NCBI GenBank assembly: GCA_028768545.1
Contig: CP054838.1
Location: 2,225,501-2,289,500, forward strand
Reading direction: 5' to 3'
Source of the DNA: Desulfobacter sp.
Lineage (GTDB): Bacteria; Desulfobacterota; Desulfobacteria; Desulfobacterales; Desulfobacteraceae
DNA: 64,000 nucleotides
Shown in pieces: positions 16,995 through 25,169 of this stretch; the first letter of the stretch is position 1, and each line of letters opens with the position of its first letter. Made by a program: the position numbers and the translations under genes. Below the pieces are notes generated by a model. That model was not told where the DNA came from. It ran no database searches and saw only the letters and a list, made by a program, of their open reading frames with translations.

Positions 16995-18550
16995 CTCCAA
17001 AGGAGTTGGAAGATTTTAGGGAGGCCGCTCCCATTACTGCCAAAGGAGAATCCCAAGATTCCCACGAAGATGGGGCAGACGACCAGGATTCAGGAGAGGA
17101 AACAGAGGGTTCCGGGGAAGATGGGGCTCAGGAAGAAGGCGCATCCCAAGAGGGGGATGCAGAGGACTTACCCCAAAGTCTGACTGTGATGGAGGCAATT
17201 GAGTTTTCCGAGATTCAGAGCGATTCCCAGTTCATGGCCGAAGACTATGGGAGCGGGGCTGACCGGGAAACCGCCACCCAGCGACAGGATTCTGATGTAT
17301 ACGGGGCCGATCCGGCAGAGACTGAACAAGAGGACAAGATTGATGATGATTTGACCCTGACGGGCACTGCCGGGGATGATATCCTCAAAGGCGGGCCGGG
17401 AAATGATACCATTTTAGGGCTTGGCGGCAATGATTTGCTGGTGGGCGAGGGCGGTAATGATGTTCTGGACGGCGGATCTGGAAATGACCGCCTTGTGGGC
17501 GGTGCCGGAGATGACCAACTCAACGGCGGGAATGTTCCCAAAGAGTTTCCAGGGAATATTGCCGACTATCATGATGATCCCGGTCCTGTGAGGGTTTCCA
17601 TAAATTATACCTATTCTGACGGCAGGGGCCGGTTTGACGGGTCCACAGCCACGGACGGCTGGGGCAATACCGATACCCTGGTTGACGTTCTCATCACTGG
17701 TGGGTCCCGGTATGACGATACCCTCACGGGAACCAATGATGCCTCGTCAACGGCCGGAGAGATGTTTGTCCTGACCCTGGGCAACGATACCATTGACGGC
17801 CTGAGCGGTGACAAGGATGAGATTGACTTTGAATATCTGGATACCCTCGATCAATTCAGTCACGGGTATGTGAACCTTGAGACAGGAGAGGCTAAAGCCT
17901 ATGCTACCGATGATACATTATTATCCGTTGATACCCTTTTCAACATTGAAGATGTCTACGGCAGCCAGGGCGATGACACCATCCTGGGCAGCTCAGAGGA
18001 TAATTTTATCAAAGGGGCCGAGGGCAATGATTTGCTCAGTGGGGGGGATGACGGGGAAGATACCCTCCGTGGCGGGATTGGCAATGATACCTTTCGGCTG
18101 ATGGATTCAGGCAACCGGGACCGGATTGAAGATTTTCAGATCCATGAAGGCACGGGCAATGATATTATTCAGTTCATTCAGACGGATTTGGGGTTTGGGC
18201 CCACCGGGGGCTCCCTCTATAGTTCGGCATCTTCGGACGATCCCACATTAAAGCCCGTCGATTATAAAATCATAGGGGTCTTGGATATGGCCCAGACCGA
18301 CTGGAGCAATGAGGCGGATGTCATAACCAATTCAATGAATTTTACAAGTTTAACAGGCTCTCCTGGTGAAGCAGAAACTTATTTTGTGGTGAGCAATGGC
18401 CAGGATGCCCGGGTGTATTTCTGGACAGGGGATAACAATAGTAATAACGGCACTGTAGATGATGCCGAATTAACGCTGTTGGCAGAACTTCACGGGGTAG
18501 ATGAAAATGACCTGGCAGATCTGGATGCCGGCAATTTTGATCTTGCCTGA
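16991..18550 (+). CDS. RTX (hemolysin-type Ca-binding) C-terminal part of the split protein
   Basis: 519 residues. Residues 1-115 form a highly acidic linker (EDGADDQDSGEETEGSGEDG). RTX nonapeptide repeats follow (LKGGPGNDTILGLGGNDLLV and VLDGGSGNDRLVGGAGDDQL, ~120-180), then a middle domain, a second RTX patch (AEGNDLLSGGDDGEDTLRGG), and a C-terminal ~130 residues likely carrying the type I secretion signal (ends DLADLDAGNFDLA). Calcium would fold it outside the cell. The apparent TTG start overlaps the FecR ORF stop, but there is no independent ribosome binding site beyond AAGGAG inside the frame, so this is better read as the same gene. Confidence 0.8.
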   Translation: MTPKELEDFREAAPITAKGESQDSHEDGADDQDSGEETEGSGEDGAQEEGASQEGDAEDLPQSLTVMEAIEFSEIQSDSQFMAEDYGSGADRETATQRQDSDVYGADPAETEQEDKIDDDLTLTGTAGDDILKGGPGNDTILGLGGNDLLVGEGGNDVLDGGSGNDRLVGGAGDDQLNGGNVPKEFPGNIADYHDDPGPVRVSINYTYSDGRGRFDGSTATDGWGNTDTLVDVLITGGSRYDDTLTGTNDASSTAGEMFVLTLGNDTIDGLSGDKDEIDFEYLDTLDQFSHGYVNLETGEAKAYATDDTLLSVDTLFNIEDVYGSQGDDTILGSSEDNFIKGAEGNDLLSGGDDGEDTLRGGIGNDTFRLMDSGNRDRIEDFQIHEGTGNDIIQFIQTDLGFGPTGGSLYSSASSDDPTLKPVDYKIIGVLDMAQTDWSNEADVITNSMNFTSLTGSPGEAETYFVVSNGQDARVYFWTGDNNSNNGTVDDAELTLLAELHGVDENDLADLDAGNFDLA

Positions 18551-18643
18551 TGGTTGACATTTCGTTCTTGGGCGTTAACTTATAGTCATTGCACAAGCAA
18601 TCTGGTTATACCCCATTCAAATCTTAGACAGGGAGGACGATCC

Positions 18644-18805
18644 ATGGCAGATACCAAAGAGAAAAAAGAGTATTGCGATGCCCAGGACCAGAAAGAAGTG
18701 GTTGAAAAAATGACAGCCTGTGATGAAAACTCAAAAGATGACAAAGAGCGTGATCAATGCTATTCCAAGGTGATCAAAGAGGATGACGGGTGCATGTCTT
18801 CCTGA
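18644..18805 (+). CDS. 53-residue cysteine-containing acidic small protein
   Basis: GGGAGG at 18631-18636 precedes ATG 18644. The protein begins MADTKEKKEYCDAQDQKEVV, is charged and helical, and has four cysteines (EYCDA, TACDE, DQCYS, DGCMSS), arranged like the twin Cx9-10C helical hairpins of small disulfide or metal-binding proteins. It ends in tandem stops TGA TAG and a strong terminator. I do not recognise a family. Confidence 0.65.
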   Translation: MADTKEKKEYCDAQDQKEVVEKMTACDENSKDDKERDQCYSKVIKEDDGCMSS

Positions 18806-18828
18806 TAGTTTAAACCCATTGTTTTTTT

Positions 18829-18858
18829 CCGGCCCGGTGGTTCCCGGGCCGGTTTTTT
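18829..18858 (+). terminator. Intrinsic terminator
   Basis: A GC-rich stem CCGGCCCGG/CCGGGCCGG with a short loop is followed by TTTTTT. T residues also precede the stem. Confidence 0.88.
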
Positions 18859-18883
18859 GTCTTTGCCCTTTTAAGGAGATGCC

Positions 18884-19420
18884 GTGGAAATAGAGTCCTC
18901 CAAAATTCAGGCCTATTTATACCAGCTCAACCAGATGACCCAAAGTGATCCTTCGGCCAATGTGTCAATGTATGCGGTGGGAGATGCGCTTGGACTTGAA
19001 AAAGAGGCTGCGGCGAAAACGGCTGAAACCCTTTTCATGGGGGGGCAGGCAGAACTTAAAACCTTGTCCGGCGGCATCGGGATTACAATCATGGGGATCA
19101 AGGCCCTGGGGATCACACCCAAGGCTGATCCGGATGCCCCCCGTCTTTCTTTAAGCCATGAGATCGGTTTGACCAGCAAAGACCGTCAAACCACAGACCT
19201 TTTGCTTGACCGGATAAAATCCGGACTGGGCAAAAAAGAGACCCAATATGATCTGCTTGATCAGGTGATCATGGACATAAAGACCATTGAGGTTCACCTG
19301 CTCTCTGTCCATCCTAAAACCGCCGTGGTCCGCGAATTGTTCAGATCCATTTTTCAGGCCCTGCCTGCCCAAGCGTTTCCTGAAATATCCGGGCAGTTGG
19401 ATGGCCTGGTAAATACCTGA
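18884..19420 (+). CDS. Hypothetical protein, winged-helix-like N terminus
   Basis: 178 residues. GTG 18884 is preceded by AAGGAGATGCC. The first ~75 residues (MEIESSKIQAYLYQLNQMTQ... VGDALGLEKEAAAKTAETLF) read like a small winged-helix fold with GGQAELKTLSGGIGITIMGI as the wing, without a known family. The C-terminal half is helical (TDLLLDRIKSGLGK, DQVIMDIKTIEVHLLS). It is probably cytosolic. It lies between a terminator and the TetR gene and is perhaps a regulator. Confidence 0.6.
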   Translation: MEIESSKIQAYLYQLNQMTQSDPSANVSMYAVGDALGLEKEAAAKTAETLFMGGQAELKTLSGGIGITIMGIKALGITPKADPDAPRLSLSHEIGLTSKDRQTTDLLLDRIKSGLGKKETQYDLLDQVIMDIKTIEVHLLSVHPKTAVVRELFRSIFQALPAQAFPEISGQLDGLVNT

Positions 19421-19463
19421 TGCCCTGTTTTTTTTCTTTTTGAAATTCATTTGATTGACTTGG

Positions 19464-19482
19464 AATTCACCATGGTGTAATT
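19464..19482. promoter_or_regulatory. Palindromic operator upstream of tetR gene
   Basis: AATTCACCATGGTGTAATT contains a perfect 10-bp palindrome CACCATGGTG flanked by AATT arms. It lies 46 bp before the TetR start. A closely related palindrome (CACTATGGTG) occurs upstream of the DUF819/decarboxylase operon at 22796-22815, which suggests one regulator binds both. Confidence 0.65.
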
Positions 19483-19527
19483 TTATGTGCTGAACCTATA
19501 TCAATCAGGGAAGGACCGGAAATCCAG

Positions 19528-20196
19528 ATGAGTTCCAAAGACCGTAAAGCATGGGAAAAACAGCAGAGGGAAAACCGCATCATTGACATGGCCGAGCCTG
19601 TTTTTTTCAAAAAAGGGTATGAGGGTACCACCATCATAGAAATTGCCAAAGCCTCGGGATACAACAAGCGATCCATTTATCTATATTTCAAAGACAAGGA
19701 AGAGATTTTTCTGGCCGTGGTGCTGAGGGGACTTGTCCGCATGCATGACATGCTTGAAAAGGTGTCAACCACCTCTGACATCAGGGATATGGGCCAGGCA
19801 TTTTTTGACTTTTCCCTGGCCCATCCTGATTATTTAAAACTGATCATGGTCTATGAGGCCAATACCTGTGTGTATCAGTCGTCCAACAGACTCGCTTCAA
19901 CCGGTTCAGATGAGAGACCTTTTTATAGAAAAAAATGCCAGGATAAAACCGATGCCATTGCCGCAGTCATGACCCAATGTCTTGAACACGCCATGGCCCA
20001 GAACCAGATCAGAACAGACCTGTCCCCGGAGCAGCTCATGCTCATTCTCTGGGGCCAGGTTTTTGGGGTGATGCAGATCATCCTCATGCGGCAGCAGGAT
20101 TTTAAAAAAACCTATGGGATTTCCTACAAAGCGTTATTCAATGCCTTTTTAGACATGGCCAGTTTGAGTCTTTCCCCTGATGTTTCCCAATCATGA
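19528..20196 (+). CDS. TetR/AcrR family transcriptional regulator
   Basis: 222 residues. The N-terminal helix-turn-helix spans ~residues 16-62 (IIDMAEPVFFKKGYEGTTII, then IAKASGYNKRSIYLYFKDKE), standard for TetR. The C-terminal ligand domain is helical, with FDFSLAHPDYLKLIM, and the end includes WGQVFGVMQIILMRQ. It is convergent with and overlaps by a few bases the PLP decarboxylase gene. Two matching palindromes suggest it represses itself and the neighbouring decarboxylase/transporter operon. The ligand is unknown, possibly the decarboxylase substrate or product. Confidence 0.9.
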   Translation: MSSKDRKAWEKQQRENRIIDMAEPVFFKKGYEGTTIIEIAKASGYNKRSIYLYFKDKEEIFLAVVLRGLVRMHDMLEKVSTTSDIRDMGQAFFDFSLAHPDYLKLIMVYEANTCVYQSSNRLASTGSDERPFYRKKCQDKTDAIAAVMTQCLEHAMAQNQIRTDLSPEQLMLILWGQVFGVMQIILMRQQDFKKTYGISYKALFNAFLDMASLSLSPDVSQS

Positions 20197-21609
20197 TCTG
20201 AACTTGAGAAATAAGCGTCCAAGCTTGTCCGCCCATCCCTGATCCTGGGTCTCTTGTTTTGAAAAATCAATGGCCCGGCCCTGGGGGCCGTACATATCCC
20301 GCATCATTTTAATGACATTTTTTTTCACCATTTTTCGAAACGGGACTTTTGATACCATGCCGTAGGTGGCAGCGCCTCCCTGGGTGGCAAGCTTGGGCCG
20401 GGCCCTGACATATGCACTACTGGCTGCCAGATCATTTAAGTATTGATCAATCACTTCATGGTGAAGGGGGGTAACCATGGCATGGAGGCATTCAGGCTTT
20501 TGCTGCCGGTCAATATGCCATCCTTTTTCCTCCATCTGGTCGCCAACGGCATAAATCCCCAGTTTTTTATCTGTGGATGCAAAGGCAAAAAGACTCATTT
20601 CAGGCGTGCCCAGGATATTCAGCCCCTCAATGGCATTTACGCCCTGGATCAGTGCCTGGGTGGTATCCATTATTTTTTTTGCACGGTCCAGGTACCCGTT
20701 TTTGCCCATGGCCTGCATGGCCGCCCAGGCTGCGGCAATGGATCCCCCGGGACGTGTGCCCAGAATGCCAGGGGAGGCAAACACCCCGCCCGGCCATTCC
20801 GTATGTACGAAGAACTGGTGCTCCATGATGTCCATGTTCCGATAAAGAATGGTAGAGGCACCCTTGGCCGCGTACCCGTACTTGTGGGTATCAGCCGAGA
20901 TGGAGGTTACCCCCGGTACCCTGAAGTCAAAGGAGGAGACAGGGTATCCGAGTTCTTCAATAAAGGGAAGCAGGTATCCGCCCACGCAGGCATCCACATG
21001 AAGGGGAATATTTTTTTCTTTGGCGATTTTGCCAAGTTCCCCAATGGGGTCCACCACCCCGTGGGGATATCCCGGAGCCGAGCCCAGGATCATGACGGTG
21101 TTTTTGTTCGTGGCCTTTTCAACTTTTTGTACATTGACCTTGAAATTGTCGTCCAAAGGGATGCGCACCGGTTTGACCCCGAAATATGCCGCCCCTTTTT
21201 CCCAGGCCACATGGGCGGATTCCGGAATGATCATCTCGGGTTTTTTTATTTTTTTATTTTTCTTGCCCATATCCCTGTAGGTTTTTACGGCCAGAAGACA
21301 GGATTCCGTCCCCCCGGCCGTCATGATACCGCAGACATCTTGGTCTCCGCAGAGCAGATCCGCAGTCATGCGGACCACCTGGGTTTCAAATTGTTTCAGG
21401 CTTTGGAAGGCCATGGGATTAAGCCCGTTGGTCGAAGCGTACATATTTCCGGCCTGATTTAAAAATTCTGAATAGGCCTCATCCAGGTAATAGACCAGGC
21501 TCCAGGTTCTGCCGGCTTTATAATCCGGGTCATTTTTGCCAAAGGTTTTTAATTCCTCCAGGACCGTATCAAAATCTCGGCCCTGTTCAGGAAGGGTGAT
21601 TCTTGTCAT
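20191..21609 (-). CDS. PLP-dependent decarboxylase/lyase (sphingosine-1-phosphate lyase/glutamate decarboxylase-like)
   Basis: 472 residues from ATG 21609 (TGAGG 7 bases upstream; the TTG 12 bases earlier overlaps the previous gene). It is a fold type I PLP enzyme: TAGGTESCLLAVKTYRD binds the phosphate, HVDACVGG holds the cofactor aspartate, and SADTHKYGYAAKGAS contains the Schiff-base lysine. The overall pattern resembles the sphingosine-1-phosphate lyase and MfnA-type amino acid decarboxylase group. The substrate cannot be read from sequence. It is downstream of, and probably translationally coupled to, the DUF819 transporter, so it may act on an imported amino acid or amine. Confidence 0.87.
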   Translation of the reverse strand: MTRITLPEQGRDFDTVLEELKTFGKNDPDYKAGRTWSLVYYLDEAYSEFLNQAGNMYASTNGLNPMAFQSLKQFETQVVRMTADLLCGDQDVCGIMTAGGTESCLLAVKTYRDMGKKNKKIKKPEMIIPESAHVAWEKGAAYFGVKPVRIPLDDNFKVNVQKVEKATNKNTVMILGSAPGYPHGVVDPIGELGKIAKEKNIPLHVDACVGGYLLPFIEELGYPVSSFDFRVPGVTSISADTHKYGYAAKGASTILYRNMDIMEHQFFVHTEWPGGVFASPGILGTRPGGSIAAAWAAMQAMGKNGYLDRAKKIMDTTQALIQGVNAIEGLNILGTPEMSLFAFASTDKKLGIYAVGDQMEEKGWHIDRQQKPECLHAMVTPLHHEVIDQYLNDLAASSAYVRARPKLATQGGAATYGMVSKVPFRKMVKKNVIKMMRDMYGPQGRAIDFSKQETQDQGWADKLGRLFLKFRS

Positions 21610-21617
21610 GATTTGCC

Positions 21618-22763
21618 TCAATGGATTAAAGATTTAACAATATAGGCCATGGTAATGCCCAGATAGTTGCCCACGGCATAGCCGATAATGCCTGTGGTCA
21701 GTCCGGACAGGATAATGGTCTTGTTTTTAAGGGCTCCTGCCACCACCGGCACAAACGGGGGAGAACAGATGGCCGAGGCCGAGGTGATGATAAAGGTGTC
21801 TGCATCGATTTTAAATATTTTGCACATCAGGGCATGAAGGGCCAAAGTGCCGAAAACACAGACCATGACATAGGCGAGCAGGGGCAGGTTCAGGTTGGCA
21901 AGCCTTTCCAGAGATGACATGGAACTGACGGTGAGACAAAAGATCATGATCAGATACATCCCCAGCTGAAAGGTCTTTTTAATGTTCTGGACTTTGGGCA
22001 CAAAAGAGGCGCCAATGCCAAGGGTGGTGATCAAGAGGATGGTGACGGCCGTGGACTGGGCCTTGGGGACAATCTGACTAATGCCAAGGGAGGTACCGAC
22101 AATCAGAATGGACAGGAGCAGGGCTGCGGTAAGCCCCTTGAGGGTCCCGGGGGCAAGCATACCCTTGTAATCATCAATATCTTCACTGTGATCCGCCCCT
22201 CGATTGTTTGAATGATTTTCCGGGAGTTTGAACCTGGGCAAAAACAGCTGGCAGACCTTCTGGGCAATGGAGATGAAAAAGACAATGCATAAAAGCGTCA
22301 CAAAAATATCATAGGTGTGAAAGGTCAAATATAGTTCGGGATTGACATCCAGGGCAGTTTTAATGGCGGCCAGGTTCGGGGTGCCCCCGGTGTATACGCC
22401 CACGGCCATACCCACAAGTTTCCAATTGTCTATACCGGAAATCCATAAAAAGCCTGCACAGGAGACCAGGATGATGGAGAAAATGGCAAGGACCATGGAT
22501 AAAAGGGTTTTGCCGGCAAGACTGACCCATTGTTTTAAATCCAGGGAAAAAAGAAGCAGGGGCAAGGAAAGGGCAACCGTGACCTCGCAAATACTCTCCT
22601 GAATTTTGCTGACCTCCGGGGGGAGAATGTTGATATTGCCCAGAATCAGTCCTGCGGCGTAACAGAGAATGATCATGCCGATTTTGTCGGCCAAAGGATA
22701 CCTCATGCACAACCAGATGATAAATGCGGGGAAAAAAAGATAGAACACCAGAGTTGCTGCCAT
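21618..22763 (-). CDS. DUF819 family integral membrane protein (putative transporter)
   Basis: 381 residues with about eleven hydrophobic segments, beginning MAATLVFYLFFPAFIIWLCM. The family features GVYTGGTPNLAAIKTAL and SASAICSPPFVPVVAGALKN are inverted-repeat-like Gly/Pro-rich motifs typical of DUF819 (YjcL). A hydrophilic insert with NNRGADHSEDIDD lies near residue 190. ATG 22763 follows GGAGAAAATTA. It is the first gene of a two-gene operon with the PLP enzyme, with a palindromic operator just upstream. The substrate is unknown. Confidence 0.85.
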   Translation of the reverse strand: MAATLVFYLFFPAFIIWLCMRYPLADKIGMIILCYAAGLILGNINILPPEVSKIQESICEVTVALSLPLLLFSLDLKQWVSLAGKTLLSMVLAIFSIILVSCAGFLWISGIDNWKLVGMAVGVYTGGTPNLAAIKTALDVNPELYLTFHTYDIFVTLLCIVFFISIAQKVCQLFLPRFKLPENHSNNRGADHSEDIDDYKGMLAPGTLKGLTAALLLSILIVGTSLGISQIVPKAQSTAVTILLITTLGIGASFVPKVQNIKKTFQLGMYLIMIFCLTVSSMSSLERLANLNLPLLAYVMVCVFGTLALHALMCKIFKIDADTFIITSASAICSPPFVPVVAGALKNKTIILSGLTTGIIGYAVGNYLGITMAYIVKSLIH

Positions 22764-22781
22764 TAATTTTCTCCTTATTCG

Positions 22782-22815
22782 ACTATGGTGATTAGAATTT
22801 CACTATGGTGAAATT
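22782..22815. promoter_or_regulatory. Tandem palindromic operator upstream of the DUF819/decarboxylase operon
   Basis: AATTTCACTATGGTGAAATT (22796-22815) has perfect 8-bp arms around TATG. A second half-match ACTATGGTGA lies at 22782-22791, two turns away. It shares the core CACYATGGTG with the site in front of the tetR gene, and lies 19-52 bp upstream of the DUF819 start on the minus strand. Confidence 0.7.
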
Positions 22816-22970
22816 AAATTCTTTAAATGGAGATGTCAATCTTTTTTTCCAATGCCAAAATTTTTGGCCGGGGGTGTTCCGGCAGGGGGGCAAGCCTGAT
22901 GAGGTTACAAGATTGGGGCGCGAATGGGAATCTGGGGGGTAACCGGTTTGGATGGAAAGAAGAAAAAGTC

Positions 22971-23681
22971 TTAAGCTTTGGCAATGATGACGCGTATGCC
23001 TGTGTCTTCAAGCATTTTTTTAAAGTCCGGTTTGATGCCGGCATCGGTGATCAGGATATCAATTTTTGAAATGGGGGCTGTTGTAAAATTTGCGACCACC
23101 CCTATTTTACTGTGATCTGTGACCACCACCACAGGCCCTTGAGTCCTTTCAATCATAAGCCGGGTGACTTCGGCCTCCTCCTGAATCGGGGTGGTCAACC
23201 CGAATTTAACGCTGAGGCCGTCCACCCCGATGATGGCCTTTGAGCCGCAGACCTGGTTTAAAAGGGAATGGGCAAACAAACCGATCATGGAGTTGGATTC
23301 GGGCCTGAACATGCCGCCGGTGAGGATCAGTTCTATCCTTGGATCGGAGACAACCTTCAGGGCATTGGTATTGCTGGTGATCACCCGCATCTGTTCTCCT
23401 GACAAATGCTTGAGCACCTGGGTGGTGGTGGAGCCTGTGTTGATGAGCAGGGTATCCCCGGGCTCTACCACCTGGTTTACAGCCTTGCCGATCATTTCTT
23501 TTTCCCCGGGGTTGGCCTGGTCTTTTTCCCTGTACAAAGGTTCGGTTTTCATCCTCTGCCTGAGGATGGCCCCCCCGTGGGTTCTGTCTAAAATCCCCTG
23601 GCTTTCAAGCAGATCAAGGTCCCTTCGAATGGTCAGTTCGGTGACATTGAACTGCCGGCTTAATTTAACGACCTTGACCAC
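22971..23681 (-). CDS. DeoR-family regulator (GlpR-like), 5' end damaged
   Basis: The open frame from GTG 23681 encodes 236 residues. It carries most of the DeoR helix-turn-helix (FNVTELTIRRDLDLLESQGI, then THGGA) and the C-terminal sugar-phosphate sensor domain (INTGSTTTQVLKHL, VDGLSVKFGLTT, ITDAGI). Homologous sequence continues upstream in the same frame (HTDRQKRIQGIIQENG) but has no start codon. ATG 23739, 23745 are out of frame, consistent with loss of a CA dinucleotide in a CACACA run. Without IS copies 2 and 3 it would lie head-to-head with glpA, as expected for GlpR. Confidence 0.78.
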   Translation of the reverse strand: MVKVVKLSRQFNVTELTIRRDLDLLESQGILDRTHGGAILRQRMKTEPLYREKDQANPGEKEMIGKAVNQVVEPGDTLLINTGSTTTQVLKHLSGEQMRVITSNTNALKVVSDPRIELILTGGMFRPESNSMIGLFAHSLLNQVCGSKAIIGVDGLSVKFGLTTPIQEEAEVTRLMIERTQGPVVVVTDHSKIGVVANFTTAPISKIDILITDAGIKPDFKKMLEDTGIRVIIAKA

Positions 23682-23807
23682 TCCGTTTTCTTGGATGATT
23701 CCCTGGATTCTTTTTTGCCGGTCTGTATGTGTGTGCCATGGCCATGTATTATTAGAGTTTTATGATGAAGTCAAGGCGGGAAACGATAAAAATAAATAAT
23801 AAAAACT

Positions 23808-25118
23808 CAGTGATGTCCGGTTAGGTTTTTGCTTGCTCAATAATTTTTTGATCTTTGACAATATTGTCCCTGTTTGAACTATGAGAGCCCTGCTCCTCGC
23901 AGCCAAACAGGTCATTTAGAATGGCGGTTCGCAGCTGCCGAACTCTTTTGATCGTGACCTTTTCATTAAACTGTTTTTGGCAATGGATTGCCAGTAACAG
24001 GTAAGTGATAAGGCCGCCAAGAATCTGAACCATAAGGCCGTATTCACTGCGGGCAATGAGATGATATACCTTCAGATGTTCTTTCCACCATTTGAAAAAA
24101 TCCTCAATGGTCCACCGGAGTTTATAAATTGTTGCTATTTGTTCCGCTGTTAAATCATGCCTGTCAGTTGCCACATAGTATTTGACGCCAGCAATTTTAT
24201 AGCCAACAACCCGAACAGGCCTTTTCGTCTGGTTTTGATTCGGAGTACCAAGTTTAACCAGTGCATCATAAAAAATGTAGCTGTCGGAAGAGGTCTCGTG
24301 GTTATCAATAATTGTTCTTGTTGTCCTGGTTTTTATACGGCAGACAAAATGTTTGCCTTGCTCCTGAAGCAGGTCAAATTCTTTATGGGATTGATATCCA
24401 CGATCCATAACACCTGTTTGCCCCTTGGAAAGTATTTTGGGAACAAAAGTGCGTTCAGCGCCGTTGCCTTCAGTCAAAAAGATTTTGTTTGGGATTCCGT
24501 GATTAATGTCAAATCCGCAATGTACTTTGGCTTTTTTACTTCCTTTTCTGTAGTTCGCCCAGTGCATTGAAAGGACTGCATTTATGAGACTACCGTCAAT
24601 GGAAACCAACTCTCCTAACTCGGCGTGTTCACCCGGATGACACTCAAGAGCCTGTTTATAAAGATCCTCAAAGATAAATTGCAGTTGTTCGAGTCCCCTG
24701 TGATTGATGGCTTCACAGAAACTACTACGGCTGATACCACCGTTTGGCGCAATATTTTCTTTAGCAAAAACATTTTCCTTGAGATCCTGAATTAAATGTC
24801 GGGCAGACTTGTGCTCCTGAAGATGGAAATAAACTAAAGCATTTATCTGGTCTTCGAATGTCATTTTTAAAGGGCGGTCTCCTCGAGATTGTAATTCCGG
24901 TGCTTTTGAAAGTGACTTTATCAGAGGGCACCTGAAATTGTCAAAGTTCAGGGACCGTAGTTGTTTTTTAGGGACTGAGATGTGCGTCATTTGAGCTCCT
25001 TGAGTTAAATTTTCAAGGCGCACAAAAATTTTTACGCACATTTGTCAACACAAAACAGACTGTTTTTTCAATGATTTTAGATGCTTTTTATATGCAACAA
25101 CCTAACCGGACACTACTG
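23808..25118 (-). mobile_element. IS4-family element, copy 2
   Basis: 1311 bp with the same terminal repeats as copy 1. The 9-bp target duplication ATAAAAACT lies at 23799-23807 and 25119-25127. It is inserted between the DeoR gene and glpA. Confidence 0.96.
23821..24990 (-). CDS. IS4-family transposase, copy 2
   Basis: A 389-residue protein with the DDE and YREK residues intact. It differs from other copies by N for D in ENIAPNGG and S for P in HETSSDSY. Confidence 0.95.
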   Translation of the reverse strand: MTHISVPKKQLRSLNFDNFRCPLIKSLSKAPELQSRGDRPLKMTFEDQINALVYFHLQEHKSARHLIQDLKENVFAKENIAPNGGISRSSFCEAINHRGLEQLQFIFEDLYKQALECHPGEHAELGELVSIDGSLINAVLSMHWANYRKGSKKAKVHCGFDINHGIPNKIFLTEGNGAERTFVPKILSKGQTGVMDRGYQSHKEFDLLQEQGKHFVCRIKTRTTRTIIDNHETSSDSYIFYDALVKLGTPNQNQTKRPVRVVGYKIAGVKYYVATDRHDLTAEQIATIYKLRWTIEDFFKWWKEHLKVYHLIARSEYGLMVQILGGLITYLLLAIHCQKQFNEKVTIKRVRQLRTAILNDLFGCEEQGSHSSNRDNIVKDQKIIEQAKT

Positions 25119-25169
25119 ATAAAAACTTGAATCTTCGATAAAAAAAGCATAAAAAAGAACATTATCATT

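Noticed and set aside
16464..18550. FecR-RTX protein as the LapA-type substrate of the Lap module
   Set aside because: The N terminus reads as a FecR domain, not a LapA retention module with a TAAG-like cleavage site, and the loci are 40 kb apart; kept only as a weak hypothesis.
20443..21462. 339-residue plus-strand ORF
   Set aside because: Shadow of the PLP decarboxylase on the opposite strand; no family resemblance.
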